Source of the DNA: Cryobacterium sp. N22
GTDB lineage: Bacteria; Actinomycetota; Actinomycetes; Actinomycetales; Microbacteriaceae
DNA: 64,000 nucleotides
Reading direction: 5' to 3'
Assembly: GCF_002929555.1 (NCBI RefSeq)
Contig: NZ_PJJP01000039.1
Span: 558,001-622,000 of the forward strand
Shown: one piece after another, positions 49,976 through 58,943 of the stretch
Position numbering within the stretch: the first letter of the stretch is position 1
Layout: each line of letters opens with the position of its first letter
Program-made: the position numbers and the translations under genes
The notes under the pieces: generated by a model
Seen by the model: only the letters and a program-made list of their open reading frames with translations
What the model was told of the DNA's origin: nothing
The model's database searches: none

Positions 49976-50182
49976 GAGAACTGCCTTCCGTGACCCGGCG
50001 TCGGTGAACTCTCCGGCCGGCTGCGACGATCATAAAGCCGCACAGGTGCGACGGATAGTCGTGCCGATGACAGCGGAGATCCGGACCGGGCGCCGCGGCC
50101 CCGACCCGCGACCAGCGTTCGGCCGGATTCTTTGTAGGTATTCCACTGCGGCGCCCCTTCGCGGAATCCTAGATTGAAGATC

Positions 50183-50830
50183 ATGACCGCCCCCACCGTT
50201 GCAGCCCGTAAAGCCACCGCCCGCAGAGTCACAGCCCGCCTCAGCGTGCGCGACCTCGCTCAGATCGCCATTTTCGCCGCCCTCATCGCCGCCCTCGGCT
50301 TCCCGGGCGCGCTCTCCCTGGGTGCCAGCACCGTGCCGATCACGTTCCAGACCCTCGGCGTGATGCTGGCCGGCGCGATCCTCGGCGCGCGCAAGGGCTT
50401 CCTGGCCGTGCTGCTGTTGCTGGTCCTCACGGCGGCCGGGCTGCCGCTGCTCTCCGGCGGGCGCGGCGGCCTGGTCTGGTTCACCACCTCCCCCTCTGCC
50501 GGCTACCCCTACGGATGGCTGCTGGGCGTCGTCGTGATCGGCGCCCTCACCGCCTGGCTGTTGCCGCGCTACCCGTTCTGGCCCGCCCTGGCCGCCACCG
50601 CGCTCGGCGGCATCGTGGTCGTCTACCTGATCGGGGTGCCCGTCACCGCCATCAACCTGGGCCTGCCGCTGTGGGCCGCCGCCGCCGACAGCGCCAAGTT
50701 CCTGCCCGGCGACCTGGTGAAGGTGGTCGTGACGGTGCTCGTCGCCAAGCAGGTGCACCGGGCGTACCCGGGCCTGATCACCCCGCGCCGCGCGGCCCCG
50801 GTTTCCGTACCCGTCGACACCCGGGCGTGA
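50183..50830 (+). CDS. bioY: Biotin transporter substrate-binding component BioY
   Basis: I chose ATG 50183 (MTAPTVAARK), with a TAGATT -10-like box at 50170-50175 suggesting a leaderless transcript; a TTG at 50174 would add 3 codons. The 215-residue S-component has six membrane helices and the BioY pattern: LAQIAIFAALIAALGFPGALSLG, VPITFQTLGVMLAGAILGARKG, and GGRGGLVWFTTSPSAGYPYGWLLG. It captures biotin for the ECF complex with BioM and BioN. The bioM start overlaps its stop, so bioYMN is one operon. Confidence 0.95.
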   Translation: MTAPTVAARKATARRVTARLSVRDLAQIAIFAALIAALGFPGALSLGASTVPITFQTLGVMLAGAILGARKGFLAVLLLLVLTAAGLPLLSGGRGGLVWFTTSPSAGYPYGWLLGVVVIGALTAWLLPRYPFWPALAATALGGIVVVYLIGVPVTAINLGLPLWAAAADSAKFLPGDLVKVVVTVLVAKQVHRAYPGLITPRRAAPVSVPVDTRA

Positions 50831-51519
50831 GTGTGAGCGCCGCCGGCATCCGGTTCGAGGGCGTCTCGCACGGCTTCGACGATCAGCCCGTGCTGCGCGG
50901 CATCGACCTGCATCTCACCGAACGCCGGATCGGTATCGTCGGAGCGAACGGCAGCGGCAAGTCGACGTTGGCGCGCATGATCAACGGCCTGGTCACCCCG
51001 ACCCACGGCACGGTCACGGTGAACGGCCTGGACGTGCGCCGGCAGGCCAAGCTCGTGCGGCGCGAGGTGGGTTTCATCTTCACCAACCCCGACAACCAGA
51101 TCGTGATGCCCACGGTGCAGGAGGATGTGGCCTTCACCCTGCGGCGGCGCGGCCTGGACGCCGGTGAGATCGCCGCCCGCACGGCGGAGGCGCTCGATCG
51201 GTTCGGTCTCACCGCCCTCGCCGATCGCCCCGCCCACCGCCTGTCCGGAGGTCAGAAGCAGCTGCTGGCCCTGGCGGCGGTGCTGGTGGCCGGGCCCAGC
51301 ATCGTGGTGGCCGACGAACCGACCACCCTGCTGGATGCCCGCAACACCCGCCTGATCACCGGACTGCTGGTGTCGCTGACCCAGCAGGTGATCGTGGTGA
51401 CCCACGACCTGGAGGTGCTGGACGGCTTCGACAGGGTGCTCGTGATCGACGAGGGCCGGGTCGTCGCCGACGACGTTCCCGCGGCCGCGCTGACCGCGTA
51501 CCTGAGCCTGCTGGCATGA
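50827..51519 (+). CDS. bioM: Biotin ECF transporter ATP-binding protein BioM
   Basis: GTG 50827 overlaps the bioY stop (TGA 50828-50830). The 230-residue ATPase has Walker A GANGSGKST (39-47), Q-loop region FTNPDNQIVMPTVQEDVAF (typical of ECF CbiO/BioM-like ATPases), signature LSGGQKQLLALAAVL, and Walker B IVVADEPTTLLDARN. It energises the BioY-BioN importer. A second GTG two codons on is an equally possible start. The bioN gene overlaps its end by ATGA. Confidence 0.94.
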   Translation: MSVSAAGIRFEGVSHGFDDQPVLRGIDLHLTERRIGIVGANGSGKSTLARMINGLVTPTHGTVTVNGLDVRRQAKLVRREVGFIFTNPDNQIVMPTVQEDVAFTLRRRGLDAGEIAARTAEALDRFGLTALADRPAHRLSGGQKQLLALAAVLVAGPSIVVADEPTTLLDARNTRLITGLLVSLTQQVIVVTHDLEVLDGFDRVLVIDEGRVVADDVPAAALTAYLSLLA

Positions 51520-52124
51520 TCGGGCTGTACCGGCCGGGGACCTCACTGCTGCACCGCGCGCCGGCGGTGCTCAAGCTGGCCCTGCTCGCCGTCGCCATGG
51601 TGCTCGTCGGCCTGGTGGCCGATCCGCTGGTGCTCGCGGGCGAACTCGTGGTCGTGGTCGCCCTGTACGCGCTGGCCGGTATCCCGCCCACCGCGGCCTG
51701 GCCGCAGATCGGTCCGATCCTGTGGATCCTGGTCTTCGCCGTGCCGGTGCAGGTGCTCGTCGCCGGCGGCTCGGCCGAGGGCTGGACCACGGCCGGTCTG
51801 ATGGCCGGCCGGCTGGTGGTGGCGGTGGCCCTCGCCGCCCTGTTCACCCTCACCACCACGGTCACCGCGGTGCTCGAAGCGTTCCAGCTGCTCCTGCGGC
51901 CGTTCCGGCGCTGGGTGGACGCCGACAGGGTGGGGCTGCTCGTGGCCCTGACCATCCGGTGCATTCCGCTGGTGGCGGAGATCGTGGGAGAGGTGCTCGA
52001 CGCCCGGCGGGCCCGTGGCGCGCAGGGCTCCGTCATCGCCCTGGCCGTTCCTGTCGTCGTACGCTCGTTGTACGCCGCCGATGCGATCGGAGAGGCCCTC
52101 GCCGCACGCGGATTGGACGACTGA
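51516..52124 (+). CDS. bioN: Biotin ECF transporter transmembrane protein BioN
   Basis: The 202-residue protein is the T-component of the ECF importer (CbiQ-like fold): hydrophobic helices near 30-70, 80-110, and the cytoplasmic coupling helices with the Ala-Arg-Gly motifs, here DARRARGAQGS and EALAARGLDD. It starts within the bioM stop (ATGA, 51516-51519), so translation is coupled. Length is normal for BioN. Confidence 0.92.
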   Translation: MIGLYRPGTSLLHRAPAVLKLALLAVAMVLVGLVADPLVLAGELVVVVALYALAGIPPTAAWPQIGPILWILVFAVPVQVLVAGGSAEGWTTAGLMAGRLVVAVALAALFTLTTTVTAVLEAFQLLLRPFRRWVDADRVGLLVALTIRCIPLVAEIVGEVLDARRARGAQGSVIALAVPVVVRSLYAADAIGEALAARGLDD

Positions 52125-52129
52125 GCACA

Positions 52130-52942
52130 GTGACAACCGAGCACCTTGACGACGCAGTACCGGGGACGACCGACAGGAAAACCCGCACCCGGTCCCGCAC
52201 TCGCGCCCGCATCGCGTTCGCCGGCTGGACCGCGCTCACGGCCCTGGCGCTCGGGATCGTCGCCTTTCTCATCTGGACCCAGCTGGTCATGCCTGCCGAC
52301 CGGGCCGCGGCCCAGGCGGTGTTCGACAATCCAGCCGTCACCGTGACCGACACGGCCGTCTCCGTGGTGATCACCCCGGCGGAGAAGCCCTCCACCGCGG
52401 GCCTGATCTTCATCCCCGGCGCCAAGGTCGACCCGTACGCCTACCTCGCCACGTTGTCCGGCACCGTTGAGGCGACCGGGATGACCGTGGTCATCACCAA
52501 ACCGGTGCTGAACCTGGCCTTCTTCGACCAGCGCCCTCTGGGCACCTTCACGGACACCGCCCCCGGCGTGACGGCCTGGTTCGTCGGCGGCCACTCGCTC
52601 GGCGGGGTGCGGGCCTGCATGTACGCGGCGGACGCGCAGGTGGCCGGGCTGGTGCTGTTCGGCAGCTACTGCGCCGCGGCGGTCGACGACGAACTCCCCG
52701 TGCTGAGCATCAGCGGCAGCGAGGACGGCCTCAGCACCCCGGCCAAGATCGAGGAGACCGCGGACCTGCTGCCCGCCGGCACCACCTTCGTCGAGATCGA
52801 GGGGGCCAACCACGCCTCGTTCGGCGCCTACGGCGCCCAGCCCGGCGACGGCGAGGCCACGATCAGCCCGGCGGAGTCGGAGCAGGCCATCACCGAAGCG
52901 CTCTCGACCTTTGCCGCGCTGCGCTTCATGCAATCGGAGTGA
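52130..52942 (+). CDS. Membrane-anchored alpha/beta hydrolase
   Basis: GTG 52130 lies just after the bioN stop. The ~270-residue protein has a ~25-residue basic N-terminus, one membrane anchor (about residues 30-55, FAGWTALTALALGIVAFLIW), and an alpha/beta hydrolase domain with GLIFIPGAKVDPYAYLATL, nucleophile elbow GGHSLGGVRACMYA, and the His in ANHASFGAYG. This matches the YdeN/PF12695-like group common in actinobacteria. It probably faces outside the membrane. It may be read through from the bio operon. Confidence 0.85.
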   Translation: MTTEHLDDAVPGTTDRKTRTRSRTRARIAFAGWTALTALALGIVAFLIWTQLVMPADRAAAQAVFDNPAVTVTDTAVSVVITPAEKPSTAGLIFIPGAKVDPYAYLATLSGTVEATGMTVVITKPVLNLAFFDQRPLGTFTDTAPGVTAWFVGGHSLGGVRACMYAADAQVAGLVLFGSYCAAAVDDELPVLSISGSEDGLSTPAKIEETADLLPAGTTFVEIEGANHASFGAYGAQPGDGEATISPAESEQAITEALSTFAALRFMQSE

Positions 52943-53045
52943 CCGGCCGGGTCTGACCCGGCGGAACCCGGCGCACTTGTCGGCCCAGAGGCCCGGGGCC
53001 ACTATGACTCGTGTCGGCCAACGTCGCCACGACCCAGGAGGACTC

Positions 53046-53495
53046 ATGCACGCACTCGTCGTCTACGACACGAACTACGGCAGCACCCGCACCATCGCCG
53101 AGGTGATCGCCACCGAATTGGGCCGGGGAACCACCACCCTCAGCGTCATCGACATCACCGAGACCAGCCTCGACGGCGTGGATGTTCTCGTGGTGGGGTG
53201 TCCGATCAACGGCTGGAAACCGACCGATCGGATGCGCCGGTTCCTGGGCACCCTTGCACCGGGTTCCCTCGCCGGCGTGCGGGCCGCCGCGTTCGACACC
53301 CGCATCAAGCTGTTCATCCACGGGGATGCCGCGGCCAAGATCTCGCACGCCCTGCACTCTGCCGGCGCCACCATCGTGGCCAAGCCGCACGGCTTCGTTG
53401 TCGACGGCACCGAGGGGCCGCTGGCCGCTGGCGAGACCGGCAAGGCCGGCGCCTGGGCAGCGTTCATCGGCGCCGAACTGCGGGCAAGCGCCTGA
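53046..53495 (+). CDS. Flavodoxin-like protein
   Basis: ATG 53046 has a very good ribosome site (AGGAGG, 7 bases). The 149-residue protein begins HALVVYDTNYGSTRTIAEVI, the flavodoxin FMN-phosphate loop T-x-x-G-S/N-T, then VLVVGCPINGWKPT. It probably binds FMN and carries electrons or acts in a flavin-dependent sensor. The acidic low-potential patch of true flavodoxins is not obvious. Convergent with proX across a terminator. Confidence 0.82.
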   Translation: MHALVVYDTNYGSTRTIAEVIATELGRGTTTLSVIDITETSLDGVDVLVVGCPINGWKPTDRMRRFLGTLAPGSLAGVRAAAFDTRIKLFIHGDAAAKISHALHSAGATIVAKPHGFVVDGTEGPLAAGETGKAGAWAAFIGAELRASA

Positions 53496-53516
53496 CCCAG
53501 CCCGGACACGAACGAA

Positions 53517-53543
53517 AACGGCCCGTGCAAAGCACGGGCCGTT
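53517..53543. terminator. Bidirectional terminator after the flavodoxin gene and proX
   Basis: AACGGCCCGTGC, loop AAA, GCACGGGCCGTT: a 12-bp perfect stem in the 66-base convergent gap between the flavodoxin stop and proX stop. Confidence 0.88.
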
Positions 53544-53561
53544 CTCTGGTGGGGCAGTCGA

Positions 53562-54455
53562 CTACTCGGTGAGCGTGTCCACGTACTCCTGGTTCTCTTC
53601 GATCCACTTCGCGACGACGGGGCCGTAGTCCGTGCCCTCATAGTCGACGAGCATGGCGGTTTCCAGCGAGTACAGCTGGTCCAGGTCCATCTTGAATCCG
53701 GACATCCACTCGGTGACCTGCGGGTAGTCGGTCGAGAAGTCCTTCTTGCCGTAGGCGTGAAGGGACTCGGCCTCGCCGAGTGTGCCCTCGGGGTCTTCGA
53801 GGTTCTTCAGGTCGAAGGACCCGTAGGCCCAGTGCGGCTCCCAGAGCGTGACGGCGATGTTCTCGTCGGCCTTGGTGGCCGCCGTGAGCTCGGCGAGCAT
53901 GGCTGCCGTCGACGAGGTCTTGAAGTCCATTCCTTCCAGACCGTAGGTCGGGATGGAGTTGTTCTCGACCGCGGCCGTCAGGCCGGCGCCGGGCTCGATG
54001 CCCACAATGGTGTTGTTGAACGAGTCAGCGTTGTCGGCCAGCTCGGTGAGACTGTCGATCGGCGCGTCGGCGTTCACGGCAACGGTGAGCTTCGCTTCTT
54101 CGTTCCACGCTCCGAGGTCGGTGATGTCGTCACCGTACTCCTCGACGTATTCGGCATGCGTGTTCGGCAGCCAGACGTCGAGATTGAGGTCGTAGTCACC
54201 GGTGGACAGTCCGGCGTAGACCGGCGCGACGTCGGCGTACTCGAGCTCGACGTTGTAGCCCTTCTCTTCGAGGATGGCCTTCCACAGCTCGGAGGCCGCG
54301 ATGCCCTCGTCCCAGCCGTTGAACACGGCAATGGTGAGGTCCTTGTTGTCGGAGTTGCCGCCGCCGACGGTTTCTGCTTCGGCTGCTGCGCAACCGCTGA
54401 AGGCGAGGAGCCCGACGGCTCCGAGTGCGATGACGCTGAGTGAACGGTTCTTCAT
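53562..54455 (-). CDS. proX: Glycine betaine/proline ABC transporter substrate-binding lipoprotein
   Basis: I chose ATG 54455 (MKNRSLSVIALG), with AAAGGA before it. The 297-residue protein has a lipoprotein signal ending in the lipobox FSGC (~residues 20-23) and an OpuAC-type domain: IAVFNGWDEGIAASELWKAIL, GLSTGDYDLNLDVWLPNTHAEY, ENIAVTLWEPHWAYGSFDL. Aromatic residues for a betaine cage are present (W in DVWLPN, LWEPHW). It is the last gene of the proVWX operon, preceded by the permease gene at 54535. Confidence 0.93.
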   Translation of the reverse strand: MKNRSLSVIALGAVGLLAFSGCAAAEAETVGGGNSDNKDLTIAVFNGWDEGIAASELWKAILEEKGYNVELEYADVAPVYAGLSTGDYDLNLDVWLPNTHAEYVEEYGDDITDLGAWNEEAKLTVAVNADAPIDSLTELADNADSFNNTIVGIEPGAGLTAAVENNSIPTYGLEGMDFKTSSTAAMLAELTAATKADENIAVTLWEPHWAYGSFDLKNLEDPEGTLGEAESLHAYGKKDFSTDYPQVTEWMSGFKMDLDQLYSLETAMLVDYEGTDYGPVVAKWIEENQEYVDTLTE

Positions 54456-54534
54456 GTGATCCTTTCGTGCCACCAATGTGGGGCGGCAGGGTGGTGCAGG
54501 GTCGTGCAGGTTGGTAGGGCCGAGTGCGCTCGCG

Positions 54535-55521
54535 TTAGGAGGGCTGGAGCACGCCGGGCCGCTTGGAGGCCTCGATCTCGGCCTCGGCCGATGACTCCTG
54601 GGCCGGTGTAGGCGCCGCAGGGGTGCTGCGGTGCTTGCGCGCCTTCAGCAGCCGGCCGAGCGGCGTTTTTCCGGTTCCGAGCGCCGCCGTGAAGCGGTCG
54701 AGGAACATGGCCAGGATCACGACGGCCACACCGGCTTCGAAGCCGAGCGCCACGTCGATGCGGTTCAGGCTGGCGACGACGTCGCCACCCAGACCGCCGG
54801 CCCCGACCATGCCCGCGATGACGACCATCGAGAGAGACAACATGATGACCTGGTTGATACCGGCCATGATGGTGGGCATCGCCAGCGGCAGCTGGATCTG
54901 GCGCAGGATGCGACCCGGCGACGCGCCGAAGGCCTGACCGGCCTCAACCACTTCCTTGTCGACGCTGCGGATACCGAGGTCGGTGAGCCGCACGCCGGGA
55001 GCCATCGCGAAGATGATCGTGGCGACGATTCCGGGCACGACGCCGATCCGGAACAGGAGCAGGGCCGGAATCAGGTAGACGAACGCCGGCATGGTCTGCA
55101 TGAAGTCGAGGATCGGCTTGATGATGGTGCTGGCCAGCTGGGATCGTGCCGAGAGGATGCCGAGCGGGACGCTGAACAGGATCGCCAGGAGGCTGGCGAC
55201 GAGCACCAGGGCCAGCGAGTCCATCGCGTTCTCCCACTGGTTCACGCCCACAATCAGGCCGAGGCCGATGACGGTGCCCACGGCGAATTTCCACCCGCGG
55301 ACCATGAGGGCCAGAACTCCGAAAACGATGATGATGAGCCAGAACGGCGGGGTGCTCAGGATGAGATCGACGACATCGTAGGCGCCGCCGAAGATGGCGC
55401 GGATGAAGTCGAAGACGAAGCCGAACCATTCGGTGACGAAGTCGACGAAGCCCTCGGCCCAATCTCCGAGCGGTAGACGGAATTCGCTGACGTCGGTCCC
55501 AATCAGTGCTGTACGGATCAC
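54535..55521 (-). CDS. proW: Glycine betaine/proline ABC transporter permease
   Basis: The 328-residue permease has an N-terminal membrane part (VDFVTEWFGFVFDFIRAIFGGAYDVVDLI) and a BPD-type core with the cytoplasmic loop GQAFGASPGRILRQIQLPLAMPTIMAGI, which contacts the ATPase. A charged ~50-residue C-terminal tail (RKHRSTPAAPTPAQESSAEAE) follows. It overlaps the proV gene stop by ATGA (55518-55521). Confidence 0.93.
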   Translation of the reverse strand: MIRTALIGTDVSEFRLPLGDWAEGFVDFVTEWFGFVFDFIRAIFGGAYDVVDLILSTPPFWLIIIVFGVLALMVRGWKFAVGTVIGLGLIVGVNQWENAMDSLALVLVASLLAILFSVPLGILSARSQLASTIIKPILDFMQTMPAFVYLIPALLLFRIGVVPGIVATIIFAMAPGVRLTDLGIRSVDKEVVEAGQAFGASPGRILRQIQLPLAMPTIMAGINQVIMLSLSMVVIAGMVGAGGLGGDVVASLNRIDVALGFEAGVAVVILAMFLDRFTAALGTGKTPLGRLLKARKHRSTPAAPTPAQESSAEAEIEASKRPGVLQPS

Positions 55522-56876
55522 GGCTGTACTCCTTCCGACGCGGTTTCGCGCAGGGTCTCGGTGATGATGCTCATCGAGATCGTCGACGGCGGTTCCATCA
55601 CCGGCAACTCCCCCGTCGTGGTGCTGACATTGCCGAGCGCGGCAAGCAGCGTCACCCGGGGGATGACGCCGAGCAGGCGATTGCGCTCGTCGACGACGGC
55701 GATGGGCAGGTCGCTCTCCACGGCCAGCTCCACCAGGTCGACCAGTGCGGTGTCGGCGGACACGGCCGTGGCCTTCTGGATGATGGGGCGGAGGTCGGTG
55801 TGACCCGATTTCACCTGTTTGAGCACGTCGCGGTCGCGGACGACCCCGACGAAGTTGCGGCCGCGCTCCAGAACGAAGGTGGCCGAGGTCTGCAGGTCCC
55901 GCATGGTGCGGAGGGCCGCACGCGGGCCGGCGGACGCGGCGACAACGGAGCGGGCCGGCTCCATGACGCTGCCGGCGGTGAGCACCCGGGCCCGGTCGAC
56001 ATCCTGCACGAACTGGGCGACGTAGTCGTTGGCCGGGTCGGTGAGGATCTCTTCCGGGGTGCCGATCTGCACGATGCGGCCGTCACGCATGACGGCGATG
56101 CGGTCGCCGAGGAACATGGCCTCGTTGAGGTCGTGGGTGATGAAGATGATGGTCTTGCCGAGTTCGGCCTGCAGCTCGATGAGCTGTTCCTGCATCTCGC
56201 GGCGGATCAGCGGGTCGAGGGCGCTGAACGCCTCGTCCATCAGGAGCACGTCGGTGTCTGCGGCCAGGGCGCGGCCGAGGCCGACCCGCTGCTGCATGCC
56301 ACCGGACAGCTCGGCGGGCAGGTTGTCTGCCCAGCCGTCCAGTCCCACGAGGCGGATGATGGTGCGCGCCTTGGCGAGGCGTTCCTCGCGGGGCATACCC
56401 TGCACTTCAAGGCCGTAGGCGACGTTGTCGATCACGGTGCGGTGCGGCAGCAGGGCGAAGTGCTGGAAAACCATGGAGACGCTCTGGCGGCGTACCTCAC
56501 GAAGCTTCTTCGCAGGAACGCCGGTGATGTTCGTTCCCCCGACGGTGACGGTTCCCGAGGTGGCTTCGAGTAGTCCATTGAGCATGCGGATGAGCGTGGA
56601 CTTTCCCGAGCCGGACAGGCCCATGACCACGAAGATCTCACCGCTCTTGACCTCGAAGGAGGCATCGATGACGGCGGCCGTTCCCAGGTGCGCGAGCTTG
56701 TCACGGCTGGTGCCGCCCTGGAGCTTCTTGACGATGTCGTGGGGTTTGCGGCCGAAGGCCTTGTAGAGCCGGTCGGCCTTGACGGCGATTCCGGGTTCCA
56801 CTGCTGTTGTTGCTGCTGTTGTCTGCTCCGCCTCATTGGCGGATTCTTCTGCCTTGACGGCGGTGATTTCGGTCAC
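55518..56876 (-). CDS. proV: Glycine betaine/proline ABC transporter ATP-binding protein with CBS domains
   Basis: The 452-residue protein has Walker A VMGLSGSGKSTLIRMLNGL, signature LSGGMQQRVGLGRALAADT, Walker B VLLMDEAFSALDPLIRREMQ, and a C-terminal pair of CBS domains (~330-440) that in OpuA-type transporters sense ionic strength. A ~35-residue Ala/Thr/Gln-rich N-terminal extension precedes the ATPase core. It starts the operon; uptake of glycine betaine/proline protects against osmotic stress. ATG 56876 is the only start consistent with the core. Confidence 0.95.
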   Translation of the reverse strand: MTEITAVKAEESANEAEQTTAATTAVEPGIAVKADRLYKAFGRKPHDIVKKLQGGTSRDKLAHLGTAAVIDASFEVKSGEIFVVMGLSGSGKSTLIRMLNGLLEATSGTVTVGGTNITGVPAKKLREVRRQSVSMVFQHFALLPHRTVIDNVAYGLEVQGMPREERLAKARTIIRLVGLDGWADNLPAELSGGMQQRVGLGRALAADTDVLLMDEAFSALDPLIRREMQEQLIELQAELGKTIIFITHDLNEAMFLGDRIAVMRDGRIVQIGTPEEILTDPANDYVAQFVQDVDRARVLTAGSVMEPARSVVAASAGPRAALRTMRDLQTSATFVLERGRNFVGVVRDRDVLKQVKSGHTDLRPIIQKATAVSADTALVDLVELAVESDLPIAVVDERNRLLGVIPRVTLLAALGNVSTTTGELPVMEPPSTISMSIITETLRETASEGVQP

Positions 56877-57257
56877 GGATTCTCCGGAGCACGCCGAATA
56901 GACCGCCTGAGCGGTCGACTACACGGGGCTCGCTGTGTCGGACGGGTAGGCCGAGACCGGCCTCGACACCGTTGCGGTGTGGGCTGGAGCGACCATGGGA
57001 TCGCGTCCGTCTGGGCCTCACCGTACGTACGCCGCGGCCCACGTCTGGCTGGGGGCTGCGCGTTCGCGTCCTGGTGAGGGGTCGGAAGACCGTCACCGAG
57101 CTTAGCACCTCGACACGCCCGAATCCCCGGTCAGGGTCGTTTTCGCCCGTCGTTCGGGGGGCCTATTGGCAGGTCAGCGCGGGTATCCACCCTGACTTGG
57201 GTAATCGAAGGGCAGGCTCCGACTGCGGCGCGGCGACCGGTGCGACGGCCGGTTGGG
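56877..57257. promoter_or_regulatory. Upstream region of proVWX, with a small palindrome
   Basis: The 381-base gap holds the promoter of proVWX (minus strand) and the end of the methyltransferase gene. GACCGC (56901-56906), CTGA, GCGGTC (56911-56916) is a perfect 6-bp inverted repeat 25 bases before the proV start, which might be a regulator site or a leader hairpin. No other structure stands out. Confidence 0.4.
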
Positions 57258-57917
57258 TCAGCGCAGGCGCCGCGCCCGTACGACGACGTCTTCGGTGTGG
57301 TGGGCGCCGGCCCCGGTGGCCACGTGTCGGGGCCGGGTTTCGTTGACGTCGATCCGCCAGTCGTCGTCCAGAAGGGCCGCGACGTGGGCCGGGCTCACGT
57401 ACAGGTCGGGATCGAAGCCGTGCGCGGTGGCCTCCTCGGCGGTGGGCGTGGGGTGGTGCACGATGAGCAGCACGCCCCCGGGCGCGACGGCAGCCAGCAG
57501 GGCGCGCTCCGCGATGTTCTCGTCGGTGCGCAGCAGGGCGGGGTATTGCGCGGAGACCAGGTCGAAACTCGCCGCCGGCAGGGCCGCCTCGACGAGTCCG
57601 GCGTGCAGCCAGCGCACCGCGCCGCCGACGATGGCGGCCCCGGCGAGTTCGGCCTGGCGAGCGGCGCGCTCGAGTGCCACTCGCGAGACATCCAGCGCCG
57701 TGACGTGCCAGCCCTGTGCCACCAGCCACAGGGCATCGGCGCCCTCGCCGCAGCCGACGTCGAGGGCCCGTCCCGGCCGCAGCTCTCGCGTCTCGCTGAC
57801 CAGCGTGGCATTGGGCTGTCCACTCCACAGGGTCTCATTGCCGGCGTAGCGCTGATCCCAGAAGTCTCCGATCGCGTCGGGCTCCTGGGGTTCGCGGGCA
57901 GTGTTGTTGGTGTGCAT
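57258..57917 (-). CDS. Class I SAM-dependent methyltransferase (TehB-like)
   Basis: The 219-residue protein has FWDQRYAGNETLWSGQPNATLV near the N-terminus (typical of thiopurine/tellurite-type methyltransferases) and the SAM motif ALDVGCGEGADALWLVAQGWHVTALDVSRVALE (~52-85). A late LLIVHHPTP segment replaces motif IV/V. The likely substrates are small toxic compounds; identity unknown. It is divergent from the IclR gene. Confidence 0.87.
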   Translation of the reverse strand: MHTNNTAREPQEPDAIGDFWDQRYAGNETLWSGQPNATLVSETRELRPGRALDVGCGEGADALWLVAQGWHVTALDVSRVALERAARQAELAGAAIVGGAVRWLHAGLVEAALPAASFDLVSAQYPALLRTDENIAERALLAAVAPGGVLLIVHHPTPTAEEATAHGFDPDLYVSPAHVAALLDDDWRIDVNETRPRHVATGAGAHHTEDVVVRARRLR

Positions 57918-58017
57918 GTCTGCATCCTCCCTCGTCGGCGAGGCGGCGACAAACTCGCTTGCCGAACCGGCAACCGGCGTGCGCCCTGGGGAGACGTCGA
58001 AACGATAGCCTCATCGC

Positions 58018-58830
58018 ATGACAGCTGAGCGTGGTGCGGCACCCACCAAGGCCGACGTCCCCGCCGCCCGCCACACCCTGCAGATTCTCACGCACCTGGC
58101 CGCCCAGCGCGGTCCGGTGCCGGCGTCGACCATCGCGCAGACACTCGGGCTCCCCCGGTCCACCGTCTACAGGCTGCTGGGCGTGCTCACCGAGCTCGGC
58201 TTCGTGCTGCACTTCCCCGAGGCCCGCAGGTACGGCATCGGCCTGGCCGCCTTCGAGCTGAGCAGTGGCTTTGCCCGCCAGGAGCCCCTGGCCCGGCTGG
58301 GCCGGCCGATCCTGGCCTCCCTCGTCGACAAGATCGGCGAGAGCGCGCACCTGGCCGTGCTGCACGGTCGCGATGTGATCTACCTCGTGGAGGAGCGCGC
58401 ACCCCGACGCCCCTCCCTGGTGACGGATGTCGGCGTGCGCCTGCCCAGCCACCTCACGGCCAGCGGCCGGGCGCTGCTGGCGACGCTGCCGGTCGCGCAG
58501 GTCCGGGCGCTGTTCCCCGACCCGTCCGCCTTCGTGCGGCGCGACGCCGGCGGTACCCCGGTGCACGGCAGCGTGAGCAGCTACCGCGAGCTGAGCCGGC
58601 TCCTGACCGAGGTGCGCGCGCAGGGCTACGCGGCGGAGGACGGCGATGTCACTGAGGGCATCGCATCCGTGGCCGTGGCCGTGCGTGACCACAGCGGCTG
58701 GCCCGCCGCCGGTATCGCCGTGACCTTCGCCCGCTCCAGTGTGCCGCCGGAGCGCTGGCCGGAGCTCGCCGCCGCCGTGGAGCACGCCGCGGCCGAGTTG
58801 GGCCGGCGCATCAGCGGTCGAACCGGCTAG
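58018..58830 (+). CDS. IclR family transcriptional regulator
   Basis: The 270-residue protein has an N-terminal winged helix (LQILTHLAAQRGPVPASTIAQTLGLPRSTVYRLLGVLTELGFV; ~20-65) and a C-terminal IclR effector domain (LVDKIGESAHLAVLHGRDVIYLVE, VRLPSHLTASGRALLATLP, DVTEGIASVAVAVRDHSG). IclR proteins usually repress or activate catabolic operons in response to a small metabolite. The target is not evident; the divergent methyltransferase is one candidate. Confidence 0.9.
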   Translation: MTAERGAAPTKADVPAARHTLQILTHLAAQRGPVPASTIAQTLGLPRSTVYRLLGVLTELGFVLHFPEARRYGIGLAAFELSSGFARQEPLARLGRPILASLVDKIGESAHLAVLHGRDVIYLVEERAPRRPSLVTDVGVRLPSHLTASGRALLATLPVAQVRALFPDPSAFVRRDAGGTPVHGSVSSYRELSRLLTEVRAQGYAAEDGDVTEGIASVAVAVRDHSGWPAAGIAVTFARSSVPPERWPELAAAVEHAAAELGRRISGRTG

Positions 58831-58943
58831 GTCCCCGAGAAAATTTTCGGCTTTGACTGAACCTTTTGCGCCGCGGTCTCGTTGTTCAGAGTGGATGACC
58901 ACCATCCGCCGCGCCAACCAAACGTAATGACCATGAGGGTGAC